From: CAYJBH01 sp964371365
GTDB taxonomy: Bacteria > Bacillota > Clostridia > Oscillospirales > Ruminococcaceae
Direction: 5' to 3'
DNA length: 11,157 nt
Assembly: GCA_964371365.1 (NCBI GenBank)
Contig: CAYJMO010000067.1
Location: 1 to 11,157, forward strand
Every line of letters begins with the position of its first letter. Position 1 is the stretch's first letter. Of this stretch, positions 1 to 7,552 are shown piece after piece. Below the pieces are notes generated by a model. The model was not told where the DNA came from. It saw only the letters and a program-made list of their open reading frames with translations, and made no database searches. The translations under genes and the position numbers were made by a program.

Positions 1-94
1 CGAACTTGTCGTACTTCGCACGATTTTTGCGGGACTCAAAGTTGGACTTGCACCCGAAAAAATGACGGAAAGATTGAGGGAAACATATGTATAA
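1..94 (+). CDS. ntpC: V-type ATPase subunit C, 3' end only (partial)
   Basis: The reading frame is open from the window edge (first full codon at base 2) to a TAA at 92-94. It encodes about 30 C-terminal residues, including FAGLKVGLAPEKMTERLRE and ending in TYV. This resembles the usual C-terminus of the V/A-ATPase subunit C (NtpC/AtpC, the socket joining the central stalk to the membrane ring), which typically ends in a 'GL-P-E-I--RLR--YV' pattern. The stop codon overlaps the start of the subunit F gene by 8 bases (ATGTATAA), a translational-coupling arrangement common in these operons. The order C-F-A-B-D that follows is the standard gene order and supports the call. Only the tail is visible, so completeness cannot be judged. 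Confidence 0.8.
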   Translation, partial: ELVVLRTIFAGLKVGLAPEKMTERLRETYV

Positions 95-321
95 TGCCGC
101 TGTGATAGGTGACCGCGAGACGGTCATAGGATTTAAAGCGCTCGGCCTTACGGTATGTTATGCCGATGAAAAGGAACAGGCAGAGAGCCACCTCAATACT
201 CTCGCAAAGCAAAACACCGCCGTGATTTATATCACAGAACCGCTCGCGGAGCTGCTAAAAGAGGAGCTCGAGGATTANNNNNNNNNNCGAAAAAGCTGTC
301 GGCGCCGACATATTAAAATAA
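87..321 (+). CDS. ntpF: V-type ATPase subunit F, interrupted by an assembly gap
   Basis: Subunit F is a small Rossmann-like protein of the rotary central stalk, bound to subunit D. The first 63 residues (from MYNAAVIGDRETVIGFKALG) match the family N-terminus, in which 'VIGD-ETV-GF-L-G' is characteristic, followed by the strand 'AVIYITEPLAE'. A run of ten N at 278-287 breaks the gene. After the gap, EKAVGADILK followed by TAA at 319-321 is the typical C-terminus, but it lies in a different frame from the first part. The natural stop is therefore 321, and the frame running on to 338 is a product of the placeholder gap. The family is usually about 100 residues, so roughly 30 are missing. Some nomenclatures (Enterococcus hirae) call this gene ntpG. 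No frameshift in the real gene needs to be assumed. Confidence 0.88.
278..287. other. Assembly gap (10 N) inside the subunit F gene
   Basis: There are ten consecutive N. The coding frame before the gap (set by the ATG at 87) and the frame after it (set by EKAVGADILK and TAA at 319) are out of register with ten bases between them. They come into register if the true gap is a multiple of three. Comparison with the usual subunit F length suggests about 90 missing bases. The N run is therefore a placeholder and not a measured length. Confidence 0.95.
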
Positions 322-334
322 GGAGATATCAAAT

Positions 335-2107
335 ATGAGTAACGGAACAATCGTCAAGGTCGCGGGTCCTCTCGTAGTCGCAGACGGTCTTTCACATGCT
401 AATATGTTCGACGTTGTTCACGTCGGCAAAGACCGCATTATCGGCGAAATTATCGAGATGAGAGGAGATGCCGCCTCAATACAGGTCTACGAGGAGACCG
501 CAGGTCTCGGACCCGGAGATGTCGTTGAGACGACAGGCGCTCCTTTGTCTGTCGAGCTCGGCCCCGGCATGATTGAGAACATTTATGACGGTATTCAGCG
601 TCCGCTCGAGGAGATTGCACGAAAAGTCGGCACAAACCTCTCGCGCGGTATCGAAGTTGACAGCCTTTCGAGAACAAAAAAATGGGAATTCAGTGCCAGT
701 GTAAAAGTTGGCGAGAGTGTTGTACACGGCGACATCATAGGCAGTGTGCCGGAGACACCGTCTGTGCTTCACAGAATAATGATTCCTCACGGTGTCAGCG
801 GTAAAATTAAATCAATCAAGAGCGGCTCTTACACCGTGGTAGACGCTGTTGCCGTTGTCGAAAAAGAAAACGGCGAGACGGTAGATATAACCATGATGCA
901 AAAATGGCCTGTGCGCCGTGAGCGTCCTTATGTTTCAAAACAACCTCCGAACATTCCAATGATTACGGGTCAACGTAACGTTGATATGTTGTTCCCCATC
1001 GCGAAAGGTGGCACGGCGGCAGTTCCGGGTCCGTTCGGAAGCGGTAAAACCGTCGTTCAGCACCAGCTCGCTAAATGGAGCGACGTGGATATCGTTATTT
1101 ACGTTGGTTGTGGTGAGCGCGGAAACGAAATGACAGACGTTCTTCGTGAGTTCCCCGAACTAAAAGACCCACGTTCCGGCGAAAGCCTTATGAAACGTAC
1201 CGTTCTTATCGCGAACACCTCTGACATGCCGGTTGCGGCTCGTGAGGCGAGCGTTTATACAGGTATTACAATAGCCGAATATTTCCGCGACATGGGCTTT
1301 GACGTGGCTATCATCGCCGACAGTACCAGCCGTTGGGCGGAAGCACTTCGTGAGATGAGTGGTCGTCTCGAAGAGATGCCGGGTGAAGAGGGTTATCCCG
1401 CATACCTCACCAGCCGACTTGCCCAGTTCTATGAGCGCGCCGGTCGTATCGTCTGCGCAGGCAGTGATGAGCGTGAGGGTTCCCTCTCTGCAATCGGTGC
1501 TGTTTCCCCTCCCGGTGGTGACATTTCCGAGCCGGTCAGCCAGGCAACACTTCGTATCGTTAAGGTGTTCTGGGGACTGGATGCATCGCTTGCATATGCA
1601 CGTCACTTCCCTGCCATCAACTGGCTTAACAGCTATTCACTGTATGTCGACCGCCTCACCCCCTACTATGAAAACCGTATCGGTGAGCAGTACACAGACA
1701 ACCGCATAACCACCATGCGCATACTCCAACAGGAGAGCGAGCTAAACGAGATAGTCAAGTTGGTCGGTATGGACAGCCTTTCCCACGATGACCGTCTGAC
1801 CATGGAGGTTGCAAGGATGCTCCGCGAGGACTTCCTGCAACAAAATGCATTTTCCGATACTGACGCATATGCCTCCAGTGAAAAACAGGCGGCACTTATC
1901 GCAACCATACTTGCCTTTGATGTTGTGGCGAGAAAGGCAATATCTGCCGGAGTGGGTATCGATGAAATCATCTCGGTGCCGTCACGTGACAGAATCGGAC
2001 GCGCTAAGGACATCGGCGAGGAGGAACATGCCGCCGAGTTCAAATCCATAACAGAAGGATTTATATCAGAAATTGAAGCACTAATCGAAAAAGCCGGAAA
2101 GGAATAA
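335..2107 (+). CDS. ntpA: V-type ATP synthase/ATPase catalytic subunit A
   Basis: This is the catalytic nucleotide-binding subunit of the V1 head. It hydrolyses or makes ATP at the A-B interfaces and drives ion transport across the membrane. At 590 residues it has normal family length. It begins MSNGTIVKVAGPLVVADG, the usual beta-barrel start. The Walker A P-loop GPFGSGKT lies at residues 232-239. GERGNEM at 260-266 carries the catalytic glutamate E261, and ADSTSRWAEALREMS begins at residue 328. The long insertion between the barrel and the P-loop (the non-homologous region, roughly residues 115-190) separates A subunits from F-type beta subunits. AAGGAGA at about 319-325 is a good ribosome binding site ahead of the ATG. 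Whether the enzyme moves H+ or Na+ depends on subunit K, which is not in the window. Confidence 0.98.
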   Translation: MSNGTIVKVAGPLVVADGLSHANMFDVVHVGKDRIIGEIIEMRGDAASIQVYEETAGLGPGDVVETTGAPLSVELGPGMIENIYDGIQRPLEEIARKVGTNLSRGIEVDSLSRTKKWEFSASVKVGESVVHGDIIGSVPETPSVLHRIMIPHGVSGKIKSIKSGSYTVVDAVAVVEKENGETVDITMMQKWPVRRERPYVSKQPPNIPMITGQRNVDMLFPIAKGGTAAVPGPFGSGKTVVQHQLAKWSDVDIVIYVGCGERGNEMTDVLREFPELKDPRSGESLMKRTVLIANTSDMPVAAREASVYTGITIAEYFRDMGFDVAIIADSTSRWAEALREMSGRLEEMPGEEGYPAYLTSRLAQFYERAGRIVCAGSDEREGSLSAIGAVSPPGGDISEPVSQATLRIVKVFWGLDASLAYARHFPAINWLNSYSLYVDRLTPYYENRIGEQYTDNRITTMRILQQESELNEIVKLVGMDSLSHDDRLTMEVARMLREDFLQQNAFSDTDAYASSEKQAALIATILAFDVVARKAISAGVGIDEIISVPSRDRIGRAKDIGEEEHAAEFKSITEGFISEIEALIEKAGKE

Positions 2108-2114
2108 CAGAACT

Positions 2115-3500
2115 ATGATGAGAGAATATCGTACCATCGGTGAGGTTGCCGGCCCTCTTATGCTGGTCAGCGGCGTCGAGGATGTGACCTATGGCGAGCT
2201 GGGTGAGATTGAACTTCAAAACGGTGAAATTCGTCGTTGTCGCGTTCTGGAGATTGAGGGCAGTGACGCATTGGTACAGTTGTTTGACAGCAGTGCCGGC
2301 ATCAACCTTAAGGACTCCAAGGTTAGATTTTTAGGTCACGGATTGGAGCTCGGCGTGTCGGGTGACATGCTCGGCCGTGTCTTTGACGGTCTTGGCAACC
2401 CGAAGGACAACGGTCCTGCAATCCTGCCGGAAAAACGCATGGATATCAACGGTCAGCCTATGAACCCTGCCGCTCGTGACTATCCTAATCAGTTTATTCA
2501 GACCGGTATTTCCGCTATTGACGGGCTTAATACCCTTGTTCGTGGACAAAAGCTACCCATCTTTTCCGGTAGTGGTCTGCCCCATGCACAGCTTGCGGCG
2601 CAGATTGCACGTCAGGCAAAGGTGCTCGGCGACGACGGCAACTTTGCGGTTGTCTTTGCCGCAGTGGGTATCACCTTTGAGGAGGCGGACTTCTTTGTGG
2701 AGGACTTTGCAAAGACCGGTGCACTCTCCCGTGCAGTCCTGTTTTTAAACCTCGCGAACGACCCCGCCATTGAGCGTATCTCAACCCCGCGTATGGCGCT
2801 TACCGCCGCGGAGTATCTCGCATTTGAAAAGGATATGCACGTCCTTGTTATCATAACCGACATCACCAACTACGCAGAGGCTCTGCGTGAGGTTTCCGCC
2901 GCACGTAAAGAGGTTCCGGGTCGTCGTGGATATCCCGGTTATCTCTATACCGACCTTGCAACTATGTATGAGCGTGCAGGTCGACTTATCGGTAAAGAGG
3001 GATCTATAACCATGATACCGATTCTCTCCATGCCGGAGGATGACAAAACTCACCCCATCCCCGACCTTACCGGATACATTACCGAGGGTCAGATAATAAT
3101 TTCTCGTGATCTTTATCGCAAGGGTTTAAAGCCTCCTATCGATGTTCTGCCGTCACTTTCCCGTCTTAAAGACAAGGGTATCGGCGAGGGTAAAACTCGT
3201 GAGGATCATGCTAACACCATGAATCAGCTTTTCTCCGCCTATGCAAGAGGTAAGGACGCGAAAGAGCTGATGACCATTCTGGGTGAGGCGGCATTGACCG
3301 ATGTGGATAAAAAGTTTGCAAAGTTCGCGGACGAGTTTGAAAAGATGTATGTCAGTCAGGGATACGATGTCAACCGCAGTATCGAAGAGACATTGGAGAT
3401 TGGCTGGAAATTGCTAACAATACTTCCGAAAAACGAGCTCAAACGTATTAAGCCGGAGTTTATCGAGAAGTACTACCCCAAAACCACACTGGAAGATTAG
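2115..3500 (+). CDS. ntpB: V-type ATP synthase/ATPase regulatory subunit B
   Basis: This is the non-catalytic partner of subunit A in the A3B3 hexamer. The 461 residues are a normal length. It opens with YRTIGEVAGPLMLVSGVEDV. In place of a Walker A motif it has SGSGLPHAQLAAQIARQA starting at residue 151, the degenerate loop typical of B subunits. It also has the conserved stretch EALREVSAARKEVPGRRGYP and the C-terminal helical region. The gene starts 7 bp after the subunit A stop. Two adjacent ATG codons (2115 and 2118) are both possible starts. The nearest purine-rich site (AAAGGAATAA) lies inside the end of subunit A and is rather far from either, so coupling to subunit A translation is likely. 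The stop TAG is at 3498-3500. Confidence 0.98.
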   Translation: MMREYRTIGEVAGPLMLVSGVEDVTYGELGEIELQNGEIRRCRVLEIEGSDALVQLFDSSAGINLKDSKVRFLGHGLELGVSGDMLGRVFDGLGNPKDNGPAILPEKRMDINGQPMNPAARDYPNQFIQTGISAIDGLNTLVRGQKLPIFSGSGLPHAQLAAQIARQAKVLGDDGNFAVVFAAVGITFEEADFFVEDFAKTGALSRAVLFLNLANDPAIERISTPRMALTAAEYLAFEKDMHVLVIITDITNYAEALREVSAARKEVPGRRGYPGYLYTDLATMYERAGRLIGKEGSITMIPILSMPEDDKTHPIPDLTGYITEGQIIISRDLYRKGLKPPIDVLPSLSRLKDKGIGEGKTREDHANTMNQLFSAYARGKDAKELMTILGEAALTDVDKKFAKFADEFEKMYVSQGYDVNRSIEETLEIGWKLLTILPKNELKRIKPEFIEKYYPKTTLED

Positions 3501-3526
3501 GTCGAACCTGTATAGTGTAAAATGAC

Positions 3527-3620
3527 TATAGCAACCTTGCCGATATTTGTTGTACAAAGTAATATATAACCACGGTTTTTGTTCGCAGATGTTTTTGATG
3601 AATAAAGCTCGGTTGCTATA
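3527..3620. repeat. 10-bp perfect inverted repeat in the B-D spacer
   Basis: TATAGCAACC at 3527-3536 is the exact reverse complement of GGTTGCTATA at 3611-3620, with 74 bp between. In the mRNA the arms could close a long stem just upstream of the subunit D ribosome binding site at about 3635. The enclosed DNA also holds an 8-bp palindrome TTGTACAA (3550-3557) and a possible promoter. There is no T-run after the right arm, so it is not a normal intrinsic terminator. Whether it is a regulatory RNA fold, an operator or the footprint of a small element is unknown. Confidence 0.6.
3537..3565 (+). promoter_or_regulatory. Possible internal promoter upstream of subunit D
   Basis: TTGCCG (3537-3542) and TAATAT (3560-3565) are separated by 17 bp, giving a sigma-70-type layout with four of six consensus matches in each box. 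A palindrome TTGTACAA lies in the spacer. It falls in the only sizeable gap of the ATPase block and would allow subunit D, the DegV protein and the transporter to be transcribed separately. The match is weak enough to arise by chance in AT-rich spacer DNA. Confidence 0.3.
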
Positions 3621-3652
3621 AAGGATAAAAACAGAAAGGAACGGTCATATAA

Positions 3653-4333
3653 GTGGCACGACTTAATGTTAACCCAACCCGTATGGAGCTGTCCCGCCTT
3701 AAAGGTAGTCTCAAGACAGCCTCCAGAGGACATAAACTTCTAAAAGACAAGCGCGACGAGCTGATGAAACGATTTTTAGAGATCGTGCGCCAGAATAAAG
3801 AGCTTCGCAAAAAGGTTGAGGCCGCCCTCGAGCGATCATCGGCCGGCTTTGCGTCGGCATCCGGCAACATGAGCCCCGAAAGCTTGGAGCAGTCGTTGTT
3901 ATACCCAAAACAGAGCATCAGTCTCAGCGTTAGCTACGCCAACATAATGTCGGTGGATGTACCGCTCTACGAGATAAAGATGAAGAGTGACAGCTCCAAA
4001 GAAATTTATCCCTACGGCTTTGCCAATACCTCCGGCGAGCTGGATGACGCCGTCTACTCCCTGTCCGAGATTATGGAGGATATGTTGCGTCTTGCCGAGA
4101 TGGAAAAGGCGGTGGAACTGCTCTCCATTGAGATTGAAAAAACCCGTCGACGCGTCAACGCACTGGAATATGTTACTATACCGAGATATATCGAGACCAT
4201 TCGCTATATAACCATGAAATTGGACGAGAATGAGCGCGGTAACCTAACCCGACTCATGAAGGTCAAGGACATGATGGTTGAAGAGGCGAACAAGAAGGCA
4301 AGAGAACGCCTTGCGCTATTACTTGAGGGTTAA
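3653..4333 (+). CDS. ntpD: V-type ATP synthase/ATPase subunit D
   Basis: Subunit D is the long coiled-coil rotor shaft that turns inside the A3B3 head and binds subunit F at its lower end. The N-terminus ARLNVNPTRMELSRLKG followed by GHKLLKDKRDELM is diagnostic of the family. The protein is almost entirely helical, with N-terminal (about 5-70) and C-terminal (about 125-215) helices that would pair as an antiparallel coiled coil. The second helix contains RRRVNALEYVTIPR, another family signature. At 226 residues it is at or slightly above normal length. The start is GTG, preceded by AGAAAGGA about 12 bases upstream. The family N-terminus fits this start exactly. The gene is separated from subunit B by 152 bp, unlike the tight spacing elsewhere in the operon. 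Confidence 0.96.
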   Translation: MARLNVNPTRMELSRLKGSLKTASRGHKLLKDKRDELMKRFLEIVRQNKELRKKVEAALERSSAGFASASGNMSPESLEQSLLYPKQSISLSVSYANIMSVDVPLYEIKMKSDSSKEIYPYGFANTSGELDDAVYSLSEIMEDMLRLAEMEKAVELLSIEIEKTRRRVNALEYVTIPRYIETIRYITMKLDENERGNLTRLMKVKDMMVEEANKKARERLALLLEG

Positions 4334-4359
4334 CCTTTTTAACAACAAGGGACATTTTT

Positions 4360-5211
4360 ATGAAATTTCAGGTGGTGACCGACAGTTCAAGTGACCTGCT
4401 TAGCGATAGCTTCAGCTATTCCGATATCGGATTTGATGTTGTACCGCTGACATTAAGAATAGGCGATTACGAATATATCGACGATGTGACAATGGACGTG
4501 CAGGACATGCTCACCGAACTTAGTGAAACAAAGGGGAGTGTTGGTTCGTCCTGCCCCTCACCGGAGGCATGGGCAAAAGCTTTTCGCCGTGCGGAAAATA
4601 CCTTTGCGGTATGCATTACCTCAAAACTATCCGGCACATACAACTCGGCATTACAGGCAAGAGAGATAGTCCTGTCGGAATCCCCGGAGAAAAATATCCA
4701 TGTGATCGATACCAAGGCGGTTGCCGGGGTCATGGTCATGACGGCGGAGCGACTGTTTGGACTGATCAAGGATAATTTCAGTTTTGATGAGATAAAATCT
4801 CAAATTGACAGCTTTGTATCGGAACGCTCACTACTATTTTCGCTTGAAAAATTCGATATGCTTATCAAGACCGGACGTATGAATAAGTTGATAGGTCTGA
4901 CCGCCACCGCTCTCGGTGTGCGTGCTATTGCCACCGCAAAAGACGGCGCGATAGAGGTCATGACAAAGGTACGTGGCGAGCAAAAAGCCCTTGAAAAATT
5001 GGTGGAGTTGATGGACACCATTAAACCGAACTTCAACCTTGAAAAGGATCCAGAGGTGATAATAAGCCACTGCAACAACCTTTTGAGCGCACAGCGTCTA
5101 CGCGGAATGATCATGGAAAGATACAGCAAAATATTCAAGGTGAGACTTGTAGATACACGCGGATTATGTTCCTTTTACGCCGCAGACGGGGGATTGCTTG
5201 TCTCCTATTAA
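4360..5211 (+). CDS. DegV-family (fatty-acid-binding, FakB-like) protein
   Basis: DegV proteins bind a fatty acid in a deep pocket. Some (FakB) present it to the kinase FakA for phosphorylation and entry into phospholipid synthesis. The 283-residue protein has the family landmarks: VVTDSSSDL at residues 5-13, the lipid-contacting SSCPSP at 63-68, SKLSGTYNSA at 88-97, VIDTKAVAGV at about 115-124, and FDMLIKTGRMNKLIG leading into the second domain. The C-terminus TRGLCSFYAADGGLLVSY differs from the 'GTHTGPGA' ending of many FakB proteins, so the exact ligand and any link to FakA are uncertain. AAGGGA lies about 8 bases before the ATG. The gene starts 26 bp after subunit D and ends 18 bp before the transporter, so it probably shares their transcript. 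No functional link to the ATPase is evident. Confidence 0.92.
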   Translation: MKFQVVTDSSSDLLSDSFSYSDIGFDVVPLTLRIGDYEYIDDVTMDVQDMLTELSETKGSVGSSCPSPEAWAKAFRRAENTFAVCITSKLSGTYNSALQAREIVLSESPEKNIHVIDTKAVAGVMVMTAERLFGLIKDNFSFDEIKSQIDSFVSERSLLFSLEKFDMLIKTGRMNKLIGLTATALGVRAIATAKDGAIEVMTKVRGEQKALEKLVELMDTIKPNFNLEKDPEVIISHCNNLLSAQRLRGMIMERYSKIFKVRLVDTRGLCSFYAADGGLLVSY

Positions 5212-5229
5212 TCCATAGGTTGACCATGA

Positions 5230-6609
5230 TTGAGCATGTTTAAGCTAAGACAACGTTTTGCCAACGGCAATACCGCAACCATGCTACGGGAAAACCGTGG
5301 CTTTATTGTCGACCACATAGCGTCCTTTGCGATACTCAACATCTGCAACGGTATATATCTTGCAGGTCTGTTGCGTTTTATGGGCTTTTCCGACTCGGTT
5401 AACGGGCTTGTGCTCGCAATACCGGTACTGGGTGGACTGTTCCAAATTGTAGGTCCTATCCTGCTCGCAGGGGTGAAAAATCAGAAAAAATATATAGTCC
5501 TTGGCACGTTTGTTGGAAAACTGTGTCTCGGACTTATTTTTTTTATACCCGTCTTGCTTGGTCGCGGAATCCTCGGTAGCCTGCTTATGGTTGCCATCTT
5601 TTCAATAGGTCACGGCACACTTGCGATGATTGCACCTGCTATGGGAAATTGGGTGATGATAAGTCTGCGACCGGATAGAAGAAGTGCATTCTTCTCACTC
5701 CGTGAACGACTTGGGCTCGCCGCGATTGCGTTGGCAACCATGATAGCATCCGCACTGCTCGATCTTTTCGCCGAGGGAGGGGTGGAACAGGTAGGTTTTC
5801 TGCTGATCGGTGCCAGTCTTGTAACCATTGCATTCTTTGATCTGATTGCATTGAAAAAAGTTGAATGTCCCGACAGCAACACCAACCGCTCGGGTGGGTT
5901 AAAATCGCTGTTGATGATGGTTATGACAAAGGATATGTTTAAGGTGCTACTGCTCACCATACTGTGGCAGTTCTCCTGTCAGATATGGATACCGCACAAC
6001 AGCATATATATCCTCAACGGGCTTGGGGTCAGCTATTCTCTGATGGGGGTTATGGGTATAGTATGCTCGGTGGAAAAGATATTTGTGATGGTGCTTTGGA
6101 GCAGATATACCAGTCGCACCAGCTATGAACACTCGTTTTTTGCATCGCTGTTCTTCTTTGCGAGTTGCGGTGTGTTTTGGCTAATTCTAACACCGGAGAA
6201 TGCACAGTGGCTTATCATAATTCAACAGTTGTATTCCTCTATCGCATGGGCAGTGCTCGGAGTGGCATTGTTTAACGTGCAGTATGACACGCTGACAGGA
6301 GAAAAGGTTCTAAAGATGGGCATTGTCGGCGGCATTTCCGGCATTGCGGGCTTTGGGTTCTCACTACTTGGCAGTATTATAATCGAAGTGGTGGATAATA
6401 ATGGGGGAATAATTGGGTTAAGCGGTCAGAAAACGGTCATCTCAATCGGTTCAATTGTCGGATTTATACTGATGATATTTTTGTATTTCGGGTTTATCCC
6501 AAAGGATAAAAGACCGAGAGCTAAAAATCTGTTGATGTCATTAATAACATTCTTCAAGGCGCTACGAGCGGCAAACATGAGGCGGCGCGGCAGACGATAC
6601 CTTAGATAA
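5230..6609 (+). CDS. MFS-type multi-spanning membrane transporter
   Basis: This is a 459-residue very hydrophobic protein with about 12 predicted membrane helices in two groups. The groups are separated by a polar loop at residues 209-225 (VECPDSNTNRSGG), as expected for major facilitator superfamily carriers. RPDRRSAFFSLRERLG (about 147-162) resembles the charged cytoplasmic loop between helices of the first half. The C-terminal tail (from about residue 415) is strongly basic, with RRRGRRYLR at the end, and would lie in the cytoplasm. The start is probably TTG at 5230 (MSMFKL), with a weak AGGT-type site upstream; ATG at 5236 is an alternative. The substrate cannot be told from sequence. It lies 18 bp after the DegV gene, in the same direction, and no clear terminator is seen in the bases that follow. 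Confidence 0.8.
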   Translation: MSMFKLRQRFANGNTATMLRENRGFIVDHIASFAILNICNGIYLAGLLRFMGFSDSVNGLVLAIPVLGGLFQIVGPILLAGVKNQKKYIVLGTFVGKLCLGLIFFIPVLLGRGILGSLLMVAIFSIGHGTLAMIAPAMGNWVMISLRPDRRSAFFSLRERLGLAAIALATMIASALLDLFAEGGVEQVGFLLIGASLVTIAFFDLIALKKVECPDSNTNRSGGLKSLLMMVMTKDMFKVLLLTILWQFSCQIWIPHNSIYILNGLGVSYSLMGVMGIVCSVEKIFVMVLWSRYTSRTSYEHSFFASLFFFASCGVFWLILTPENAQWLIIIQQLYSSIAWAVLGVALFNVQYDTLTGEKVLKMGIVGGISGIAGFGFSLLGSIIIEVVDNNGGIIGLSGQKTVISIGSIVGFILMIFLYFGFIPKDKRPRAKNLLMSLITFFKALRAANMRRRGRRYLR

Positions 6610-6669
6610 GAGATGTTTTACGATGCGATGTCTATATAGCAGCGATCGGGAAGACGTTAGCGAATAAAA

Positions 6670-6747
6670 TAAAACAAAACCACCTTGAGATTCACACAGT
6701 TAGTCGGCTAAAAATATAACCGTCTCTGTACGAGTTCTAAAGTGGTT
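6670..6747 (-). terminator. Branched 3' hairpin and U-tract ending the minus-strand ireB unit
   Basis: On the minus strand, AACCACTTT (6747-6739) can pair with AAGGTGGTT (6686-6678) as nine pairs including one G-U. Inside it ACAG/CTGT (6729-6726 with 6699-6696) and CGGTT/AGCCG (6722-6718 with 6709-6705, one G-U) continue the fold. The outer stem is followed directly by TTGTTTTATTTTA (6677-6665). Read from the plus strand, both wobble pairs become C-A mismatches and no T-run follows, so the fold is specific to minus-strand RNA. The position, about 40 bases after the stop of the 95-residue gene, fits a terminator or a stable 3' end. Confidence 0.6.
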
Positions 6748-6788
6748 CAGCAATAGATGACGAAGTTTAAATGCAGTGGAAGATTCTG

Positions 6789-7076
6789 CTATGTTAAGCT
6801 CAGCGCGCTGTCCAACCAGACCTTACCGATGTCGAGTGCATTGAACATACCGTTACGCTCCGAGTGGCGCATGATGCGCTCCTCTTCCGGACGGGAGTCA
6901 TCAGAGTCGAGCAGCTGTATCTGAATCCTGTCGGCAACCTCCTGCCCCTCTATCTTGGTGGTGGAAAGCACTTTGAGCTTTAAAATATACTTTTCCCCAA
7001 AATCACCATAATATATCTCGTCCTTACAGCGAACAAGAGGTCGGGATTTGTAGGTCATGTGGGCTTTAAATGCCAT
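6789..7076 (-). CDS. Small conserved-looking protein of unknown function, downstream of ireB
   Basis: I do not recognise a named family in this 95-residue protein. It begins MAFKAHMTYKSRPLVRCKDE, followed by a segment that looks beta-rich (IYYGDFGEKYILKLKVLS and RIQIQLLDSD). An acidic and charged stretch DSRPEEERIMRHSERNG follows, and the end MFNALDIGKVWLDSAL is probably helical. There is no signal peptide or membrane helix, so a cytoplasmic location is expected. AGAAAGGA about 12 bases before the ATG supports the start. It lies 32 bp downstream of ireB on the same strand with no promoter or terminator between, so the two are probably co-transcribed. It is not the DUF1292 (YrzB) protein that accompanies ireB in many Firmicutes. 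Codon use is like that of its neighbours. Confidence 0.8.
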   Translation of the reverse strand: MAFKAHMTYKSRPLVRCKDEIYYGDFGEKYILKLKVLSTTKIEGQEVADRIQIQLLDSDDSRPEEERIMRHSERNGMFNALDIGKVWLDSALSLT

Positions 7077-7108
7077 ATCTGTGTGAAATCCTTTCTAAAA
7101 AATGTATA

Positions 7109-7354
7109 TTAGCCATTAAGGTAACTTTGAAGAAGTGCTCGTAGCAATTCGTCACGGTCGATACGCTGTATCTTGTTGCGCGCACCGTTGTGAGTGGTGA
7201 TATAGGTGGGGTCTTCAGAAAGAATATAACCCACGAGTTGGTTAATAGGGTTGTAACCTTTCTCTTTCAATGCGGCATAAACCTCGGTAAGCGCAATTTT
7301 AATCTCGTCGCCATCCTCATCGAAAATATTAAAAATAGCGGTTGATTCACTCAT
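7109..7354 (-). CDS. ireB: IreB family regulatory phosphoprotein (UPF0297)
   Basis: IreB is a small dimeric protein. In Enterococcus faecalis it is phosphorylated by the PASTA kinase IreK and acts negatively on cephalosporin resistance; in most Firmicutes its role is unknown. The 81-residue sequence carries the family core: LTEVYAALKEKGYNPINQLV then GYILSEDPTYIT then ARNKIQRIDRDELLRALL. Family length is about 80-90 residues. The E. faecalis protein is phosphorylated on threonines near the N-terminus; here a single early threonine, T5 in MSESTAIF, could correspond (inferred by eye). The start is well supported by AGGAAGGAAGTGAT just upstream. In many Firmicutes ireB sits beside alaS, ruvX and yrzB; here its only strand partner in the window is the unknown 95-residue gene. 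Confidence 0.95.
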   Translation of the reverse strand: MSESTAIFNIFDEDGDEIKIALTEVYAALKEKGYNPINQLVGYILSEDPTYITTHNGARNKIQRIDRDELLRALLQSYLNG

Positions 7355-7552
7355 GAAAGATCACTTCCTTCCTATAACACTTTGTTGATTATGGAGCTAT
7401 TGAAAAACAATAAATTCGCAAAAACGAGGAACATACAATTGTCAGATTGAACAAAAAACGCGCGCGATATCCACCGTAATGAAGAATATCTTTGTGACAT
7501 TTGACGAAAGTTATGTCGTAGCCTTTTCTAATGCAATTTTTTTAGCAGTTTC

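Noticed and set aside
1160..1606. 148-codon open frame on the minus strand inside subunit A
   Set aside because: It is antisense to highly conserved codons of the catalytic subunit, has a composition unlike any known protein, and arises from the codon bias of the real gene.
3497..3733. 78-codon minus-strand open frame across the B-D spacer
   Set aside because: It overlaps the conserved start of subunit D and has no recognisable protein features.
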